A stretch of 64,000 nucleotides of DNA, taken from positions 124,001-188,000 of the forward strand of contig CACHOG010000003.1 of the NCBI GenBank assembly GCA_902581445.1, read 5' to 3'. How positions within the stretch are numbered: position 1 is the first letter of the stretch; every line of letters begins with the position of its first letter. The stretch is from an uncultured Pelagibacteraceae bacterium. GTDB taxonomy: Bacteria > Pseudomonadota > Alphaproteobacteria > Pelagibacterales > Pelagibacteraceae. The notes under the pieces are model-generated. The model was not told where the DNA came from, did no database searches, and was given only the letters and a program-made list of their open reading frames with translations. The position numbers were made by a program, and so were the translations under genes. Positions 26,307 to 35,306 of this stretch are shown here, piece by piece.

Positions 26307-28639
26307 TAATAAAATCTTAAAATATTATTATTATTCATTCTATTATTTAATATCATATTTTTATTGTTTTGATTTAAATCTTTTTTTTTAAAAACCTCAA
26401 TAATTGTTTTTTTTGAGTCAAATGAAGCTTTTTTTCCTGTTTTTGGATCAATTACCATTAGTGTAATATTTTCTGCTACCTTAAATGGTCTTGCTTCTTC
26501 TTTTTTTACGATTTTTTTTACAAAATCTTTAAATATAGGCATTGCAGTCCTTGCTCCAGTTTCTTTTTTCCCTAATGATTTAGGGTTATCAAAACCTACA
26601 TAGACTCCAATTATAAGTTTTGAGGTATAACCGATAAACCATGTGTCAGTATTTTCGTTAGTCGTTCCAGTTTTGCCGGCAATATCTAAATTTAAATCTT
26701 TAAGACCTTTCGCTGTCCCTCTTTGAACAGCTCCCTCTAACATAGAAGTAATTTGATATGCCGTCTCTGGAGAAAAAATTTCCTCAAAATTATCTTCTAT
26801 TTGGGGATAATTGTTGCTTAAATATGAAATTTGCTCGCATTGATAACATTTTCTGTTCTCATTGTTCAAAATAGTTTCACCCTCTCCGTCTTGAACCCTA
26901 TCAATTAAAATAGGTCTAACTAATTTACCTCCATTTATAAAAGAGGAATAAGCTGAGGTTAATCTTAACAAAGTTGTTTCCGCTGAACCTAAAGATATTG
27001 ATAAAAGTTCACTCGGGTTTTCGTAGATGCCTAACTTTTTTGAAAAATTAATTATTTTCTTTAAACCTAAATCTTGTGCAATTCTAACTGTCATAAGATT
27101 TCTGGATTTTTCAAGACCTATTCTCATTGTGGATAAACCATAAAATTTTTTTCCATAATTTTCTGGTTTCCATAATTTTAAATCTTCCGCTTGTTTTAAA
27201 ACTAATGGTGCATCAAGTACTAAAGAGGAAGGTTGATAATTATTTTCCAAAGCCAATGCATATATAAATGGTTTAAATGCTGACCCAGGTTGTCTTAAGG
27301 CTTGAGAAGCTCTATTAAACTCACTTTGTAAAAAACTAAAACCCCCACTCATAGCTAAAACTCTCCCAGTATAAGGATCCATAACAACTATAGATCCATT
27401 TATTTTAGGCAATTGTTTTAACTCATAGTAACCATTATCAAGTTTTTTAACGTAAATAATATTCCCTACTTCTAATGGGTGTTTACTTTTATTTACCCAT
27501 TTCATATCTAATTCTCTTATAAAACCTTTATTATTATTTTTAGTTTCAATTTCAATTTTTCCATTATCTGTATTTCGAACAATTGCCAATATCCATTCGA
27601 TTGAATTTTCTAATCTAAATTTGTCAAGATCCTCTGACCAGCTTTTAGTATATTTTTTTTTAATGAGTGGTCCCCTCCAACCTTTACGCCTATCATATTT
27701 TAATAAACCTTTTCTAAGTGCGGAAGTTGCTGCAGATTGAAACTCTAAGTTTAAAGGTGTCTTTATATTTAGTCCATTTTTATAAACTTTTTCGAAACCA
27801 AATTTTTTTACAACATTCTTTCTTATATCCTCGACATAATACCTGGCATCTTCCAAGTATATTTTTTTTCTTTTTTTTAGCGTTATTGGTTCTTTGATAT
27901 AAGAATTATATTCAAACTCTGTAATAAAATTATTTTCAAATAAATTTTTTAAAACAAGGTTTCTTCTAAATTTGGCAAGATCTTTATTTTTAAAAGGATT
28001 ATATCTGCTTGGAGCTTTTGGTAAAGCTGCAAGTAAAGATGCCTCAACATAATCCAAATCAGTAATTGGCTTGTCAAAATATTTTAAACTAGCCGCAGCT
28101 ATTCCATAGGATCCACTTCCTAAATATATTTCATTTAAATAAAGTTCTAAAATACGCTGCTTACTAAGTGCTCTTTCAATTCTAAAAGCAAGAATAGCTT
28201 CTTTAATTTTTCTGTTAATACTTACTTCATTAGACAATAAAAAATTTTTTGCTACTTGTTGAGTTATTGTTGATGCACCTTCCAACCTTTTCGACAAGAA
28301 AATGTTTGATATATTATTTTTAGTTGCTCTTAATACTCCTTTTGCATCTACTCCTGGATGATTAAAAAAATTTTTATCTTCTGCAGATAAAAAAGAATTT
28401 ATAATTTTTTCAGGTATCGAAGAATATGGAACAAAAATTCTTTTTTCTGAAGAAAAATCATTTACAAGTTCTCCATCTCCAGAATACACTTTACTAGATA
28501 CGGGAGCTTTGTAGCTCTTTAAAAATTTATAGTCAGGAAGTTTATTTGAAAAGACCCATAATATAGAAATTACAAGTATTAAGATAACCAGCATACCTGT
28601 TGTTCCCAAGACTACGATTTTTTTGAGTAAACTGTTCAT
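26306..28639 (-). CDS. mrcA: Penicillin-binding protein 1A
   Basis: Bifunctional peptidoglycan synthase of 777 residues anchored by one N-terminal helix. The glycosyltransferase domain shows 'SAEDKNFFNHPGVDAKGVLRA' with the catalytic Glu and 'EGASTITQQVAKNF'. The transpeptidase domain has SxxK in 'PGSAFKPFIYALAL', the SxN element in 'LEKSRNLMTVRIA' and 'GKTGTTNENTDTWFIGYT'. The gene is divergent from RNase E and overlaps prfB by one base, a usual alphaproteobacterial arrangement. Confidence 0.96.
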   Translation of the reverse strand: MNSLLKKIVVLGTTGMLVILILVISILWVFSNKLPDYKFLKSYKAPVSSKVYSGDGELVNDFSSEKRIFVPYSSIPEKIINSFLSAEDKNFFNHPGVDAKGVLRATKNNISNIFLSKRLEGASTITQQVAKNFLLSNEVSINRKIKEAILAFRIERALSKQRILELYLNEIYLGSGSYGIAAASLKYFDKPITDLDYVEASLLAALPKAPSRYNPFKNKDLAKFRRNLVLKNLFENNFITEFEYNSYIKEPITLKKRKKIYLEDARYYVEDIRKNVVKKFGFEKVYKNGLNIKTPLNLEFQSAATSALRKGLLKYDRRKGWRGPLIKKKYTKSWSEDLDKFRLENSIEWILAIVRNTDNGKIEIETKNNNKGFIRELDMKWVNKSKHPLEVGNIIYVKKLDNGYYELKQLPKINGSIVVMDPYTGRVLAMSGGFSFLQSEFNRASQALRQPGSAFKPFIYALALENNYQPSSLVLDAPLVLKQAEDLKLWKPENYGKKFYGLSTMRIGLEKSRNLMTVRIAQDLGLKKIINFSKKLGIYENPSELLSISLGSAETTLLRLTSAYSSFINGGKLVRPILIDRVQDGEGETILNNENRKCYQCEQISYLSNNYPQIEDNFEEIFSPETAYQITSMLEGAVQRGTAKGLKDLNLDIAGKTGTTNENTDTWFIGYTSKLIIGVYVGFDNPKSLGKKETGARTAMPIFKDFVKKIVKKEEARPFKVAENITLMVIDPKTGKKASFDSKKTIIEVFKKKDLNQNNKNMILNNRMNNNNILRFY

Positions 28640-28727
28640 TTATGTTTATTTATTTAATAAATTTGTTAATGTTAAGGCAACAGAATTTATACAAAATATT
28701 ATTAATGAAAAAAATAATCAAAATATT

Positions 28728-30491
28728 ATGGAAAAGAATTTATATATCGATGCTTCGCATCCAAATGAGACTAGGGTTGTACTTAAATCAAACGGGAATA
28801 TTGAAGATTACGAGTACGAAAGCTTAAAGAGCACACTAATCAAAAATAATATCTATCTTGGTAAAGTAAGTAGAGTTGAACCTTCATTGCAAGCAGCATT
28901 TATAGATTTTGGAAGAGAGAGACATGGTTTCTTATCCTTCAATGATATTCAGTCTGATTATTACCAAATACCACAAAGCGACCTTGATAAAATAAAACAA
29001 GAAGAAGAGAAGGCTAGAGAAAAACTAATTAAAGAAAGTGAAAAGGAAGAAGAAAAAAATATTTTAGATGATAAAGGGGATATAGATTCGTCTGTAGAAA
29101 AAAAAATAGATCAAATTCCAACAACAGAAAAAAATAATAATGAAAAGAAGTATCCTTTTAAAAGGTATAAAATTCAAGAGGTGATAAAACCAAATCAAGT
29201 GATACTTGTTCAGGTTTTAAAAGATGAACGAGGTATGAAGGGAGCTGCATTAAGCACATTTATATCGATAGCTGGTAAATATATTGTTCTTATGCCAAAT
29301 ACACCAAAGGGTGGTGGAATTTCTAGGAAAATTTTTAATTCAGCTGACAGAAAAAAAATTAGATCGATACTAAATCAAATTAAAATTCCAAAGGAGATGG
29401 GAATTATTGTTAGAACAGCTGGATCAAATAAAACCAAAAATGAAATTGATCGAGACTTACAAAGTTTAATTAAAGTATGGGAAGCAATAAAAGAAAATGC
29501 TATGAATTCTATAGCTCCATCAATTATTCACAAAGAAAGTGAAATAATCAAAAGAACACTCAGGGATATGTATGATGAAGATACACAAAATATAATTGTA
29601 GAGGGAAACGAAGGATATCAAAAAGCTAAAAACTTTATGAAACTAATAATGCCAAGTCATGTAAAAAAAATTAAAAAATATAGAGATAAAGTTCCCCTAT
29701 TTATTAAAGAGAAGATTGAAGTAAAACTTAATGAAATATTTGAAACAACAGTCAAACTTAATTCAGGTGGATACTTGGTCATTAATCCTACAGAGGCTTT
29801 AATTTCTATTGATGTAAACTCTGGAAGATCAATCAAACAAAAAAATGTGGAAAGCACTGCTTTAGACACAAATCTAGAGGCGGCTGAAGAAATTGCACGT
29901 CAAATTAAGATTAGAGATCTTTCTGGTTTAATCATTATTGATTTTATAGATATGATGAACTTTGGCAACAGAAGATTGATTGAAAGAAAACTAAAAGAAA
30001 AGTGTAGAAATGATAGAGCGAGAATTCAAATTGGTCGAATTAGTAGTTTTGGTCTATTGGAAATGTCTCGTCAAAGATTGAGAGAAAGTTCAGTAAAATG
30101 GAAAATATCTCTCACAAACGAAACATATGCTCTTAAAATTATTAAAAAATTAGAAATCGATGCAATTGAAAACAAGGCAAAAATTGTAGATTTAAGTGTA
30201 TGTGAACAAATTAATAATTATATAGAAGATAATTTGAGTGAAAATATTAAATTTATAGAAAAAAAAAATAAATTTAAAATTAATATTATAATTGATAATT
30301 CAATGATCATTTCTGATTTTAGGATCGAATATAAAAATAAAAGCAAAAAAATACTTAATACATCAGAAAATATTACGAAATTGGAAAAAGTAAAAGAGCA
30401 AAATGAAAAAAATGACAAATTAGATAAGGTTAAAAAATTCAAGAAAAGAAAATTTAAAAAGAAAAAATTTTTTAAAAAGAAGGTTAAATAA
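28728..30491 (+). CDS. rne: Ribonuclease E/G family endoribonuclease, without zinc link
   Basis: Single-strand-specific endoribonuclease of mRNA decay and rRNA/tRNA processing. The 587 residues start with '[15 protein letters not shown]'. The S1 domain ([20 protein letters not shown]) carries a long acidic/Lys insertion, as in other alphaproteobacterial RNase E. The metal ligands are in '[10 protein letters not shown]' and 'LIIIDFIDM'. The usual CPxC zinc-link after 'SRQRLRESS' is absent. The C-terminus is a short Lys-rich tail rather than a long degradosome scaffold. I chose ATG 28728 because the upstream in-frame extension lacks family similarity. Its end overlaps thiG by 8 bases. Confidence 0.92.
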   Translation: MEKNLYIDASHPNETRVVLKSNGNIEDYEYESLKSTLIKNNIYLGKVSRVEPSLQAAFIDFGRERHGFLSFNDIQSDYYQIPQSDLDKIKQEEEKAREKLIKESEKEEEKNILDDKGDIDSSVEKKIDQIPTTEKNNNEKKYPFKRYKIQEVIKPNQVILVQVLKDERGMKGAALSTFISIAGKYIVLMPNTPKGGGISRKIFNSADRKKIRSILNQIKIPKEMGIIVRTAGSNKTKNEIDRDLQSLIKVWEAIKENAMNSIAPSIIHKESEIIKRTLRDMYDEDTQNIIVEGNEGYQKAKNFMKLIMPSHVKKIKKYRDKVPLFIKEKIEVKLNEIFETTVKLNSGGYLVINPTEALISIDVNSGRSIKQKNVESTALDTNLEAAEEIARQIKIRDLSGLIIIDFIDMMNFGNRRLIERKLKEKCRNDRARIQIGRISSFGLLEMSRQRLRESSVKWKISLTNETYALKIIKKLEIDAIENKAKIVDLSVCEQINNYIEDNLSENIKFIEKKNKFKINIIIDNSMIISDFRIEYKNKSKKILNTSENITKLEKVKEQNEKNDKLDKVKKFKKRKFKKKKFFKKKVK

Positions 30492-31260
30492 TTCCTTTAT
30501 TTGAGGTGGATCTTTTTCCAAACGTAATTTGATTTATTCTACCAGCAAGATAAGAGTATCGCCCTGCAATAACAGAATATTTCATACCCTCAGCCATTTT
30601 GAGAGGATCCTTTGCTTTAGCTATTGCAGTATTAATTAAAACACCATCACATCCTAATTCCATTGCTATGGCAGCATCAGATGATTGTCCTAATCCTGCA
30701 TCGATTATTAAGGGTAATTTTGTTCGCGACCTTATTATTTTTATATTTGTTTCATTTAAAATACCAAGACCTGATCCTATAGGTGCTGCTAATGGCATAA
30801 TGGCAGCCGCCCCAACATTTTCAAGTCTCTTAGCCATTAGAGGGTCATCATTACAGTAAACCATAACCTGAAAACCTTCTTTGCTTAAAACTTCAGTAGA
30901 TTTAAGAGTTTCTATCATGTCTGGAAAAAGTGTTTTTTTATCTCCTAACACCTCAAGCTTAACTAATTTCCACCCACCAATTTCTCTAGCCAGTCTTAAA
31001 GTTCTTAATGCTTCTATTGAATTAAAACAACCAGCAGTATTTGGTAAATAAGTAATTTTTTTTGGATTAATATAGTCCATAAGTAATGGTTTTCTTTTAT
31101 CTTGGATATTAACTCTCCTGACTGCTACAGTTACAATTTCAGCGCCAGAAAGTTCCACACACTTTGCGCATTCCTCAAAATTTTTATATTTTCCTGTTCC
31201 TACAATTAATCTTGATTTATATTTTTTATTTGAAATTGTTAAAAAATCTTTTTTTTTCAT
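30484..31260 (-). CDS. thiG: Thiazole synthase ThiG
   Basis: Forms the thiazole phosphate half of thiamine from deoxyxylulose phosphate, dehydroglycine and ThiS-thiocarboxylate. The 258 residues show '[14 protein letters not shown]', the Schiff-base Lys 101 in '[15 protein letters not shown]', and the phosphate-binding 'APIGSGLGI' and '[13 protein letters not shown]'. The ATG at 31260 is 1 base after the thiS stop; a longer frame into thiS is not needed. No other thiamine genes are in the window. Confidence 0.95.
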   Translation of the reverse strand: MKKKDFLTISNKKYKSRLIVGTGKYKNFEECAKCVELSGAEIVTVAVRRVNIQDKRKPLLMDYINPKKITYLPNTAGCFNSIEALRTLRLAREIGGWKLVKLEVLGDKKTLFPDMIETLKSTEVLSKEGFQVMVYCNDDPLMAKRLENVGAAAIMPLAAPIGSGLGILNETNIKIIRSRTKLPLIIDAGLGQSSDAAIAMELGCDGVLINTAIAKAKDPLKMAEGMKYSVIAGRYSYLAGRINQITFGKRSTSNKGII

Positions 31261-31261
31261 T

Positions 31262-31480
31262 TTAACCCCCACCAATGAAATGAACAATTTCAATTTTATC
31301 AAAATTTTTAATCTTTATTTTTCTTAAGTTATGTTTATTCACAATTTTTTCGTTCAATTCGATTGCAACTTTTTTTTCAGGTATTTTGTATTTATTGACC
31401 AGATCTTTTAAAGTCATTTTGGGCTTAATTGTAAATTTCTTACCATTTATTTTTATTTTTACTTTGTTTATTTTTTTCAT
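31262..31480 (-). CDS. thiS: Sulfur carrier protein ThiS
   Basis: Ubiquitin-fold sulfur carrier of 72 residues. The C-terminus ends in 'VHFIGGG', providing the Gly-Gly tail that is adenylated and thiocarboxylated. The beta-grasp pattern [11 protein letters not shown] and '[21 protein letters not shown]' fits ThiS. The ATG at 31480 gives the family N-terminus; an in-frame start further upstream would run into the aroQ start. Only 16 bases separate it from the divergent aroQ. Confidence 0.92.
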   Translation of the reverse strand: MKKINKVKIKINGKKFTIKPKMTLKDLVNKYKIPEKKVAIELNEKIVNKHNLRKIKIKNFDKIEIVHFIGGG

Positions 31481-31496
31481 AATATATAAATGATTA

Positions 31497-31946
31497 ATGC
31501 CACATAGAATAATAATTATCAATGGACCAAATATTAATTTATTAGGTGAGAGAGAAAAATCACAATATGGGAAACTTACTTTTGATGAATTAAAAGAAAA
31601 ATGTTTGGAAACAGCTAAAAATCAAAAAATGGAAATTGAACTTTACCAGTCAAATATAGAGGGCGAAATTGTCACAAAAATTCAGGACTCTAGAAAAAAT
31701 TATGACGGCATCATTATAAATGCCGCAGGTTTTACGCATACGTCTGTTTCAATACGTGATGCTCTAGACATATATAAAAAACCTAAAATAGAATTGCACA
31801 TCTCAAATATTTATAAAAGAGAAGAATTTAGACAGAAATCATTAATAAGTGATGTAGTAACTGGAATAATATGTGGTTTGGGGGTTAATGGTTATATTTT
31901 AGCCATAAATGCAATGCAAAGATTACTTGAAGATGGAAATAGATAA
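31497..31946 (+). CDS. aroQ: 3-dehydroquinate dehydratase, type II
   Basis: Shikimate-pathway enzyme forming 3-dehydroshikimate. The 149 residues show 'INGPNINLLGEREKSQYG' with the active-site Asn and the lid loop Arg/Tyr, 'IINAAGFTHTSVSIRDAL' and 'IELHISNIYKREEFRQKS' with the catalytic His. Length is typical of type II. It precedes accB and accC in the conserved aroQ-accB-accC order and overlaps accB by 14 bases. Confidence 0.96.
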   Translation: MPHRIIIINGPNINLLGEREKSQYGKLTFDELKEKCLETAKNQKMEIELYQSNIEGEIVTKIQDSRKNYDGIIINAAGFTHTSVSIRDALDIYKKPKIELHISNIYKREEFRQKSLISDVVTGIICGLGVNGYILAINAMQRLLEDGNR

Positions 31947-32301
31947 AAAAATTATAAAGAAATTAATTGATGCACTAGAAGATTTAAAACAATCTTTAGG
32001 TAAAGCTGGAGAAAAATTAGATATTCTAGATGTCGAGAAAGTAAGTCAAATTGATGATAATAAAAATTATAACGCAATTAAAAGTCCAATAATAGGTACT
32101 GCTTACTTAGCTCCAGAGCCTGGTGCAAAACCATTCGTGGAAATTGGAAAAAAAATCAAAAAAGGTGATACCATTATGATAGTTGAGGCTATGAAAACTA
32201 TGAATCATGTTCCTTCATCGTTTGACGGAATAGTTAAAAAAATTTCAGTTGAAGATGGTCAACCTGTTGAGTATGACCAAGTATTAATTCTTGTTGAATA
32301 A
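31933..32301 (+). CDS. accB: Biotin carboxyl carrier protein of acetyl-CoA carboxylase
   Basis: Carrier subunit of acetyl-CoA carboxylase for fatty-acid synthesis. The 122 residues have an N-terminal dimerising helix, a short linker and the biotinyl domain with Lys 88 in the canonical EAMKTMN motif. The ATG at 31933 lies inside the end of aroQ and fits the family; an in-frame ATG 24 bases earlier is unlikely. The stop overlaps the accC start. Confidence 0.95.
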   Translation: MEIDKKIIKKLIDALEDLKQSLGKAGEKLDILDVEKVSQIDDNKNYNAIKSPIIGTAYLAPEPGAKPFVEIGKKIKKGDTIMIVEAMKTMNHVPSSFDGIVKKISVEDGQPVEYDQVLILVE

Positions 32302-33638
32302 TGTTTAAAAAAATTCTCATTGCTAATAGAGGAGAAATTGCTGTGAGAGTAATCCGAGCTTGTAAAGAATGGGGTATTTCAACTGTTGCTATTCATTCAG
32401 ATGTAGATAGAGAAAGTATGCACGTGAAATTAGCTGATGAAAGTGTTTGTGTTGGTCCACATCAACCATCAAATAGTTATTTAAACATACCAGCAATTAT
32501 GTCAGCTATTGAATTAACTGGCTCAGAAGCTGTGCACCCTGGTTATGGGTTTTTATCTGAAAACTTTAACTTTGCAAAAATTTTAGAGGAAAATAATATA
32601 AAATTTATTGGACCTTCATCAAAACTAATAAAAATGATGGGTGATAAAATTCAGGCGAAAAAGATTGCAAAAGAAAATGGTTTACCTGTAATTGAGGGAT
32701 CGGAAGGTGGGGTTTCAAATATCGATGAAGCAAAAAAAATTTCTAAAAAAATTGGGTTTCCAGTCTTAATCAAAGCTGCTGGAGGTGGAGGAGGAAAAGG
32801 AATGAAGATTGTGAATGATGAGGGTAAATTTGAAGAATTATTTCTTGCAGCAAAATCAGAGGCAAAAAAATTTTTTGCAAATGATGAAGTTTATATTGAA
32901 AAATTCTTTGAAGACCCAAGACATATTGAAGTCCAAGTTTTATCAGGCAAAAATCATACAGTTCATTTACACGAAAGAGATTGCTCTATACAAAGAAGAC
33001 ATCAAAAATTAATTGAGGAAACACCAAGTCCGGTTCTTAATAAAGAGATAAGAAATGAATTATTTGAAAAAACTGTGAATATGGTTGCCAAAATAGGTTA
33101 CGAAGGAGCAGGAACTGTTGAATTTATTTACGAAAAAGGACGGTTTTATTTCTTAGAGATGAATACGAGAGTTCAGGTTGAACATCCGGTAACTGAAATG
33201 GTTACTGGTATAGATATTATCAAAGAGCAAATTTGGATAGCTTACACGGGTAATACAGCTCTAGAACAAAAAGATATTTCTCCAAGGGGACATGCAATTG
33301 AGTGTAGGATAAATGCAGAAGACGCAAGTAAAAATTTTCAACCATCGCCTGGTATAATTACTATGTGCCATCAGCCCTCTGGATTTAGAACAAGAGTTGA
33401 TGGGGCTATTTATCAAGGATATAAAGTTACGCCTTTTTACGATAGTATGATTTGTAAATTGATTTGTCATGGGAGAAATAGAGAAGAGGCAATTCAAAGA
33501 ATGAATCGCTCATTAGATGAATTTGTTATTGAGGGTATAACAACTACAATCGACTTACATAAGAAATTACTGAGTCATAAAAAATTTTTGAATTCAGATT
33601 TTAATGTTACTTGGCTTGATAAAGACAAAGTAATTTAA
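32301..33638 (+). CDS. accC: Biotin carboxylase subunit of acetyl-CoA carboxylase
   Basis: ATP-grasp enzyme that carboxylates biotin on AccB. The 445 residues contain 'ILIANRGEIAVRVIRACKEWG', the glycine-rich ATP loop 'AAGGGGGKGMKIV', 'HLHERDCSIQRRHQKLIEE' and the catalytic 'EMNTRVQVEHPVTEMVTG'. It shares one base with accB. Its stop overlaps the stop of the convergent DUF2155 gene by 4 bases. Confidence 0.97.
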   Translation: MFKKILIANRGEIAVRVIRACKEWGISTVAIHSDVDRESMHVKLADESVCVGPHQPSNSYLNIPAIMSAIELTGSEAVHPGYGFLSENFNFAKILEENNIKFIGPSSKLIKMMGDKIQAKKIAKENGLPVIEGSEGGVSNIDEAKKISKKIGFPVLIKAAGGGGGKGMKIVNDEGKFEELFLAAKSEAKKFFANDEVYIEKFFEDPRHIEVQVLSGKNHTVHLHERDCSIQRRHQKLIEETPSPVLNKEIRNELFEKTVNMVAKIGYEGAGTVEFIYEKGRFYFLEMNTRVQVEHPVTEMVTGIDIIKEQIWIAYTGNTALEQKDISPRGHAIECRINAEDASKNFQPSPGIITMCHQPSGFRTRVDGAIYQGYKVTPFYDSMICKLICHGRNREEAIQRMNRSLDEFVIEGITTTIDLHKKLLSHKKFLNSDFNVTWLDKDKVI

Positions 33639-34033
33639 TTATAACACCTGGTTAACCACAAATCGTAAACTGGATGATCAAATGTATTAATTGATGGACT
33701 TGAGGAGAAAGTCCAACCATTAAATACAAAAACTTCATTATTTCCAAAATTTTTTAAATCTTTGACTTGCAAATATGCAATTATCTCAGGGCTATCATCA
33801 AATTCAGAATTTTTACACTTTAATGGTTTTATTGATATATTTTTAAAAACTGTTTCTTCTCCTATTTTGAGATTTATCTTATAATTTTTTGAACTTACTT
33901 TATCCAAAACTTTTAATTCAATAAAACTACCCTCGTATATTTTTTCATCGGACAATAAATTGTTATTAAAAACTATTAGAAAAAAAAATAATAGTTTAAC
34001 CTTTCCAAGAAGAATACTTTTTTTTAATTTCAT
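33635..34033 (-). CDS. DUF2155 family periplasmic protein
   Basis: Protein of 132 residues with a hydrophobic signal-like N-terminus (VKLLFFFLIVFNN) followed by a beta-rich domain. The closing part 'FNGWTFSSSPSINTFDHPVYDLWLTRC' is the DUF2155 signature, found in alphaproteobacteria next to the NDUFA12 and acc genes, as here. Function is unknown. The start lies 38 bases inside the NDUFA12 gene. The aat gene often found between DUF2155 and accC is missing here. Confidence 0.85.
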   Translation of the reverse strand: MKLKKSILLGKVKLLFFFLIVFNNNLLSDEKIYEGSFIELKVLDKVSSKNYKINLKIGEETVFKNISIKPLKCKNSEFDDSPEIIAYLQVKDLKNFGNNEVFVFNGWTFSSSPSINTFDHPVYDLWLTRCYN

Positions 34034-34358
34034 TATTTTTTTTATTTGGATGGTAAGCCTCGACTGTTCCTGTCTTATTTGAAGAATGAGGTTTTTGCCA
34101 ACTATATTTTTTAGTATTTTTATTTATTTCCATTTTATTCTTTGTAAAATGTATCCAAGAAAACCATTCATTTGAAATTTTAGATGCATCAATTTCACCT
34201 TTATAAACAACCCATCTTCTATTTTTTTTTTTATTTTCGTAATATTTATTGCCGAATTCATCCTTTCCAACAAATTTACCATTCAAGAATGTGTAAATAC
34301 GCGTTCCCAAAGTTTGTTGATTCCACCAAATAAAAATTTGTTTAAAAACTGTCAACAT
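33996..34358 (-). CDS. NDUFA12-family accessory subunit of respiratory complex I
   Basis: Homologue of the mitochondrial B17.2/NDUFA12 subunit, an alphaproteobacterial addition to NADH:ubiquinone oxidoreductase. The 120 residues show 'GKFVGKDEFGNKYYEN', 'RRWVVYKGEIDASKISNEW' and 'WIHFTKN', all family hallmarks, and a Lys-rich C-terminus ending in SSWKG. The main nuo operon is not in the window. It is divergent from the RNR-like gene, with an AT-rich dyad between them. Confidence 0.93.
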   Translation of the reverse strand: MLTVFKQIFIWWNQQTLGTRIYTFLNGKFVGKDEFGNKYYENKKKNRRWVVYKGEIDASKISNEWFSWIHFTKNKMEINKNTKKYSWQKPHSSNKTGTVEAYHPNKKNNEIKKKYSSWKG

Positions 34359-34388
34359 ATAAAAATTTTTTTTTTCAATTTAAAATTG

Positions 34389-34420
34389 CAAAATTTAGAT
34401 TAGACTAAATTCAAATTTTG
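34389..34420. repeat. Nested inverted repeats between NDUFA12 and RNR-like genes
   Basis: Outer arms CAAAATTT (34389-34396) and AAATTTTG (34413-34420) and an inner alternative pair AATTTAG (34392-34398) and CTAAATT (34405-34411). The two pairings overlap and are mutually exclusive. Placement between two divergent starts suggests an operator, but AT-only repeats are common by chance here. Confidence 0.3.
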
Positions 34421-34462
34421 TATATACATAATTATTCAACGACTCAAATATAAATTAAAATT

Positions 34463-35305
34463 ATGGCAAAATATATTGTAGAAACTTATTATAATTGTAG
34501 CTTTAAAGTTACACATTACCTTGATGAAGTGAATGAAAATCAACTATCTAATTTAGAAAAAAGAGATGATGGTAAATTTGAGATAATTAGTGTCAAACTA
34601 GATAATAGAAAAACTAAAAGTTTAGATAAAGGTGAAAAATTTAACAAAAATCAAAAAGAAATAAAACAAACAAATTTAAAATCTGATAATCCAACTGTAA
34701 AAAATTTAATAAATGATACTAATCAAAAGTTTGAAAAAAAAATTCACGAGGGTATAAATAAAAGATTTAGTATGCCTGATAGAAGAAAAGGATATATTCA
34801 AAAAGCTACTATCGGGGATCATAAAGTTTATCTTCATACCGGAGAATATGAAGATGGTAAAATTGGTGAAATATTTATTGATACTAGTAAAGAAGGTGAA
34901 CTAGTCAAGGCATTGATGAATAATTTTGCAATAGCAATATCCTTAGGTCTTCAATATGGTGTGCCACTTGATGAATTTGTTAGCGCTTACGTTGATACAA
35001 AATTCGAACCATCTGGCAAAGTATATGGAAATGATAGAATTTTAAGTGCTTCTTCGATACTTGACTATATATTTAGAGAACTTGCCATCTCATACCTTAA
35101 TAGAGAAGATTTAGCTCACACCCCTTCAATTGGATCTAATGCAGACAAATCTGGGGCTACAAAAGAAAGTGAAATTGAGGACGAACAAAGTAAATTTTTG
35201 AAAATTGTTAAAGATATTACCAGTAAAGGCTTTGTGCGAAATAATTACCAAAAAAAACTGGTTGATTTGTCTGATATAAGAATAAATCTTAAAGGAAAAA
35301 AATAA
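34463..35305 (+). CDS. Stand-alone homologue of the NrdJ (class II ribonucleotide reductase) C-terminal region
   Basis: Protein of 280 residues. Residues about 107-224 ([67 protein letters not shown]) closely follow the C-terminal domain of alphaproteobacterial B12-dependent ribonucleotide reductase. No catalytic barrel is present, and the only Cys is residue 12, so the redox-active tail cysteines are missing. The first 100 residues are a charged extension. It therefore cannot reduce ribonucleotides itself. A regulatory or nucleotide-binding role is conceivable but unproven. Confidence 0.82.
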   Translation: MAKYIVETYYNCSFKVTHYLDEVNENQLSNLEKRDDGKFEIISVKLDNRKTKSLDKGEKFNKNQKEIKQTNLKSDNPTVKNLINDTNQKFEKKIHEGINKRFSMPDRRKGYIQKATIGDHKVYLHTGEYEDGKIGEIFIDTSKEGELVKALMNNFAIAISLGLQYGVPLDEFVSAYVDTKFEPSGKVYGNDRILSASSILDYIFRELAISYLNREDLAHTPSIGSNADKSGATKESEIEDEQSKFLKIVKDITSKGFVRNNYQKKLVDLSDIRINLKGKK

Positions 35306-35306
35306 T

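Noticed and set aside
30392-30488. A/T-rich tandem repeat at the 3' end of the RNase E gene
   Set aside because: The pattern arises from a Lys-rich tail coded by AAA/AAG and is not a regular repeat unit.
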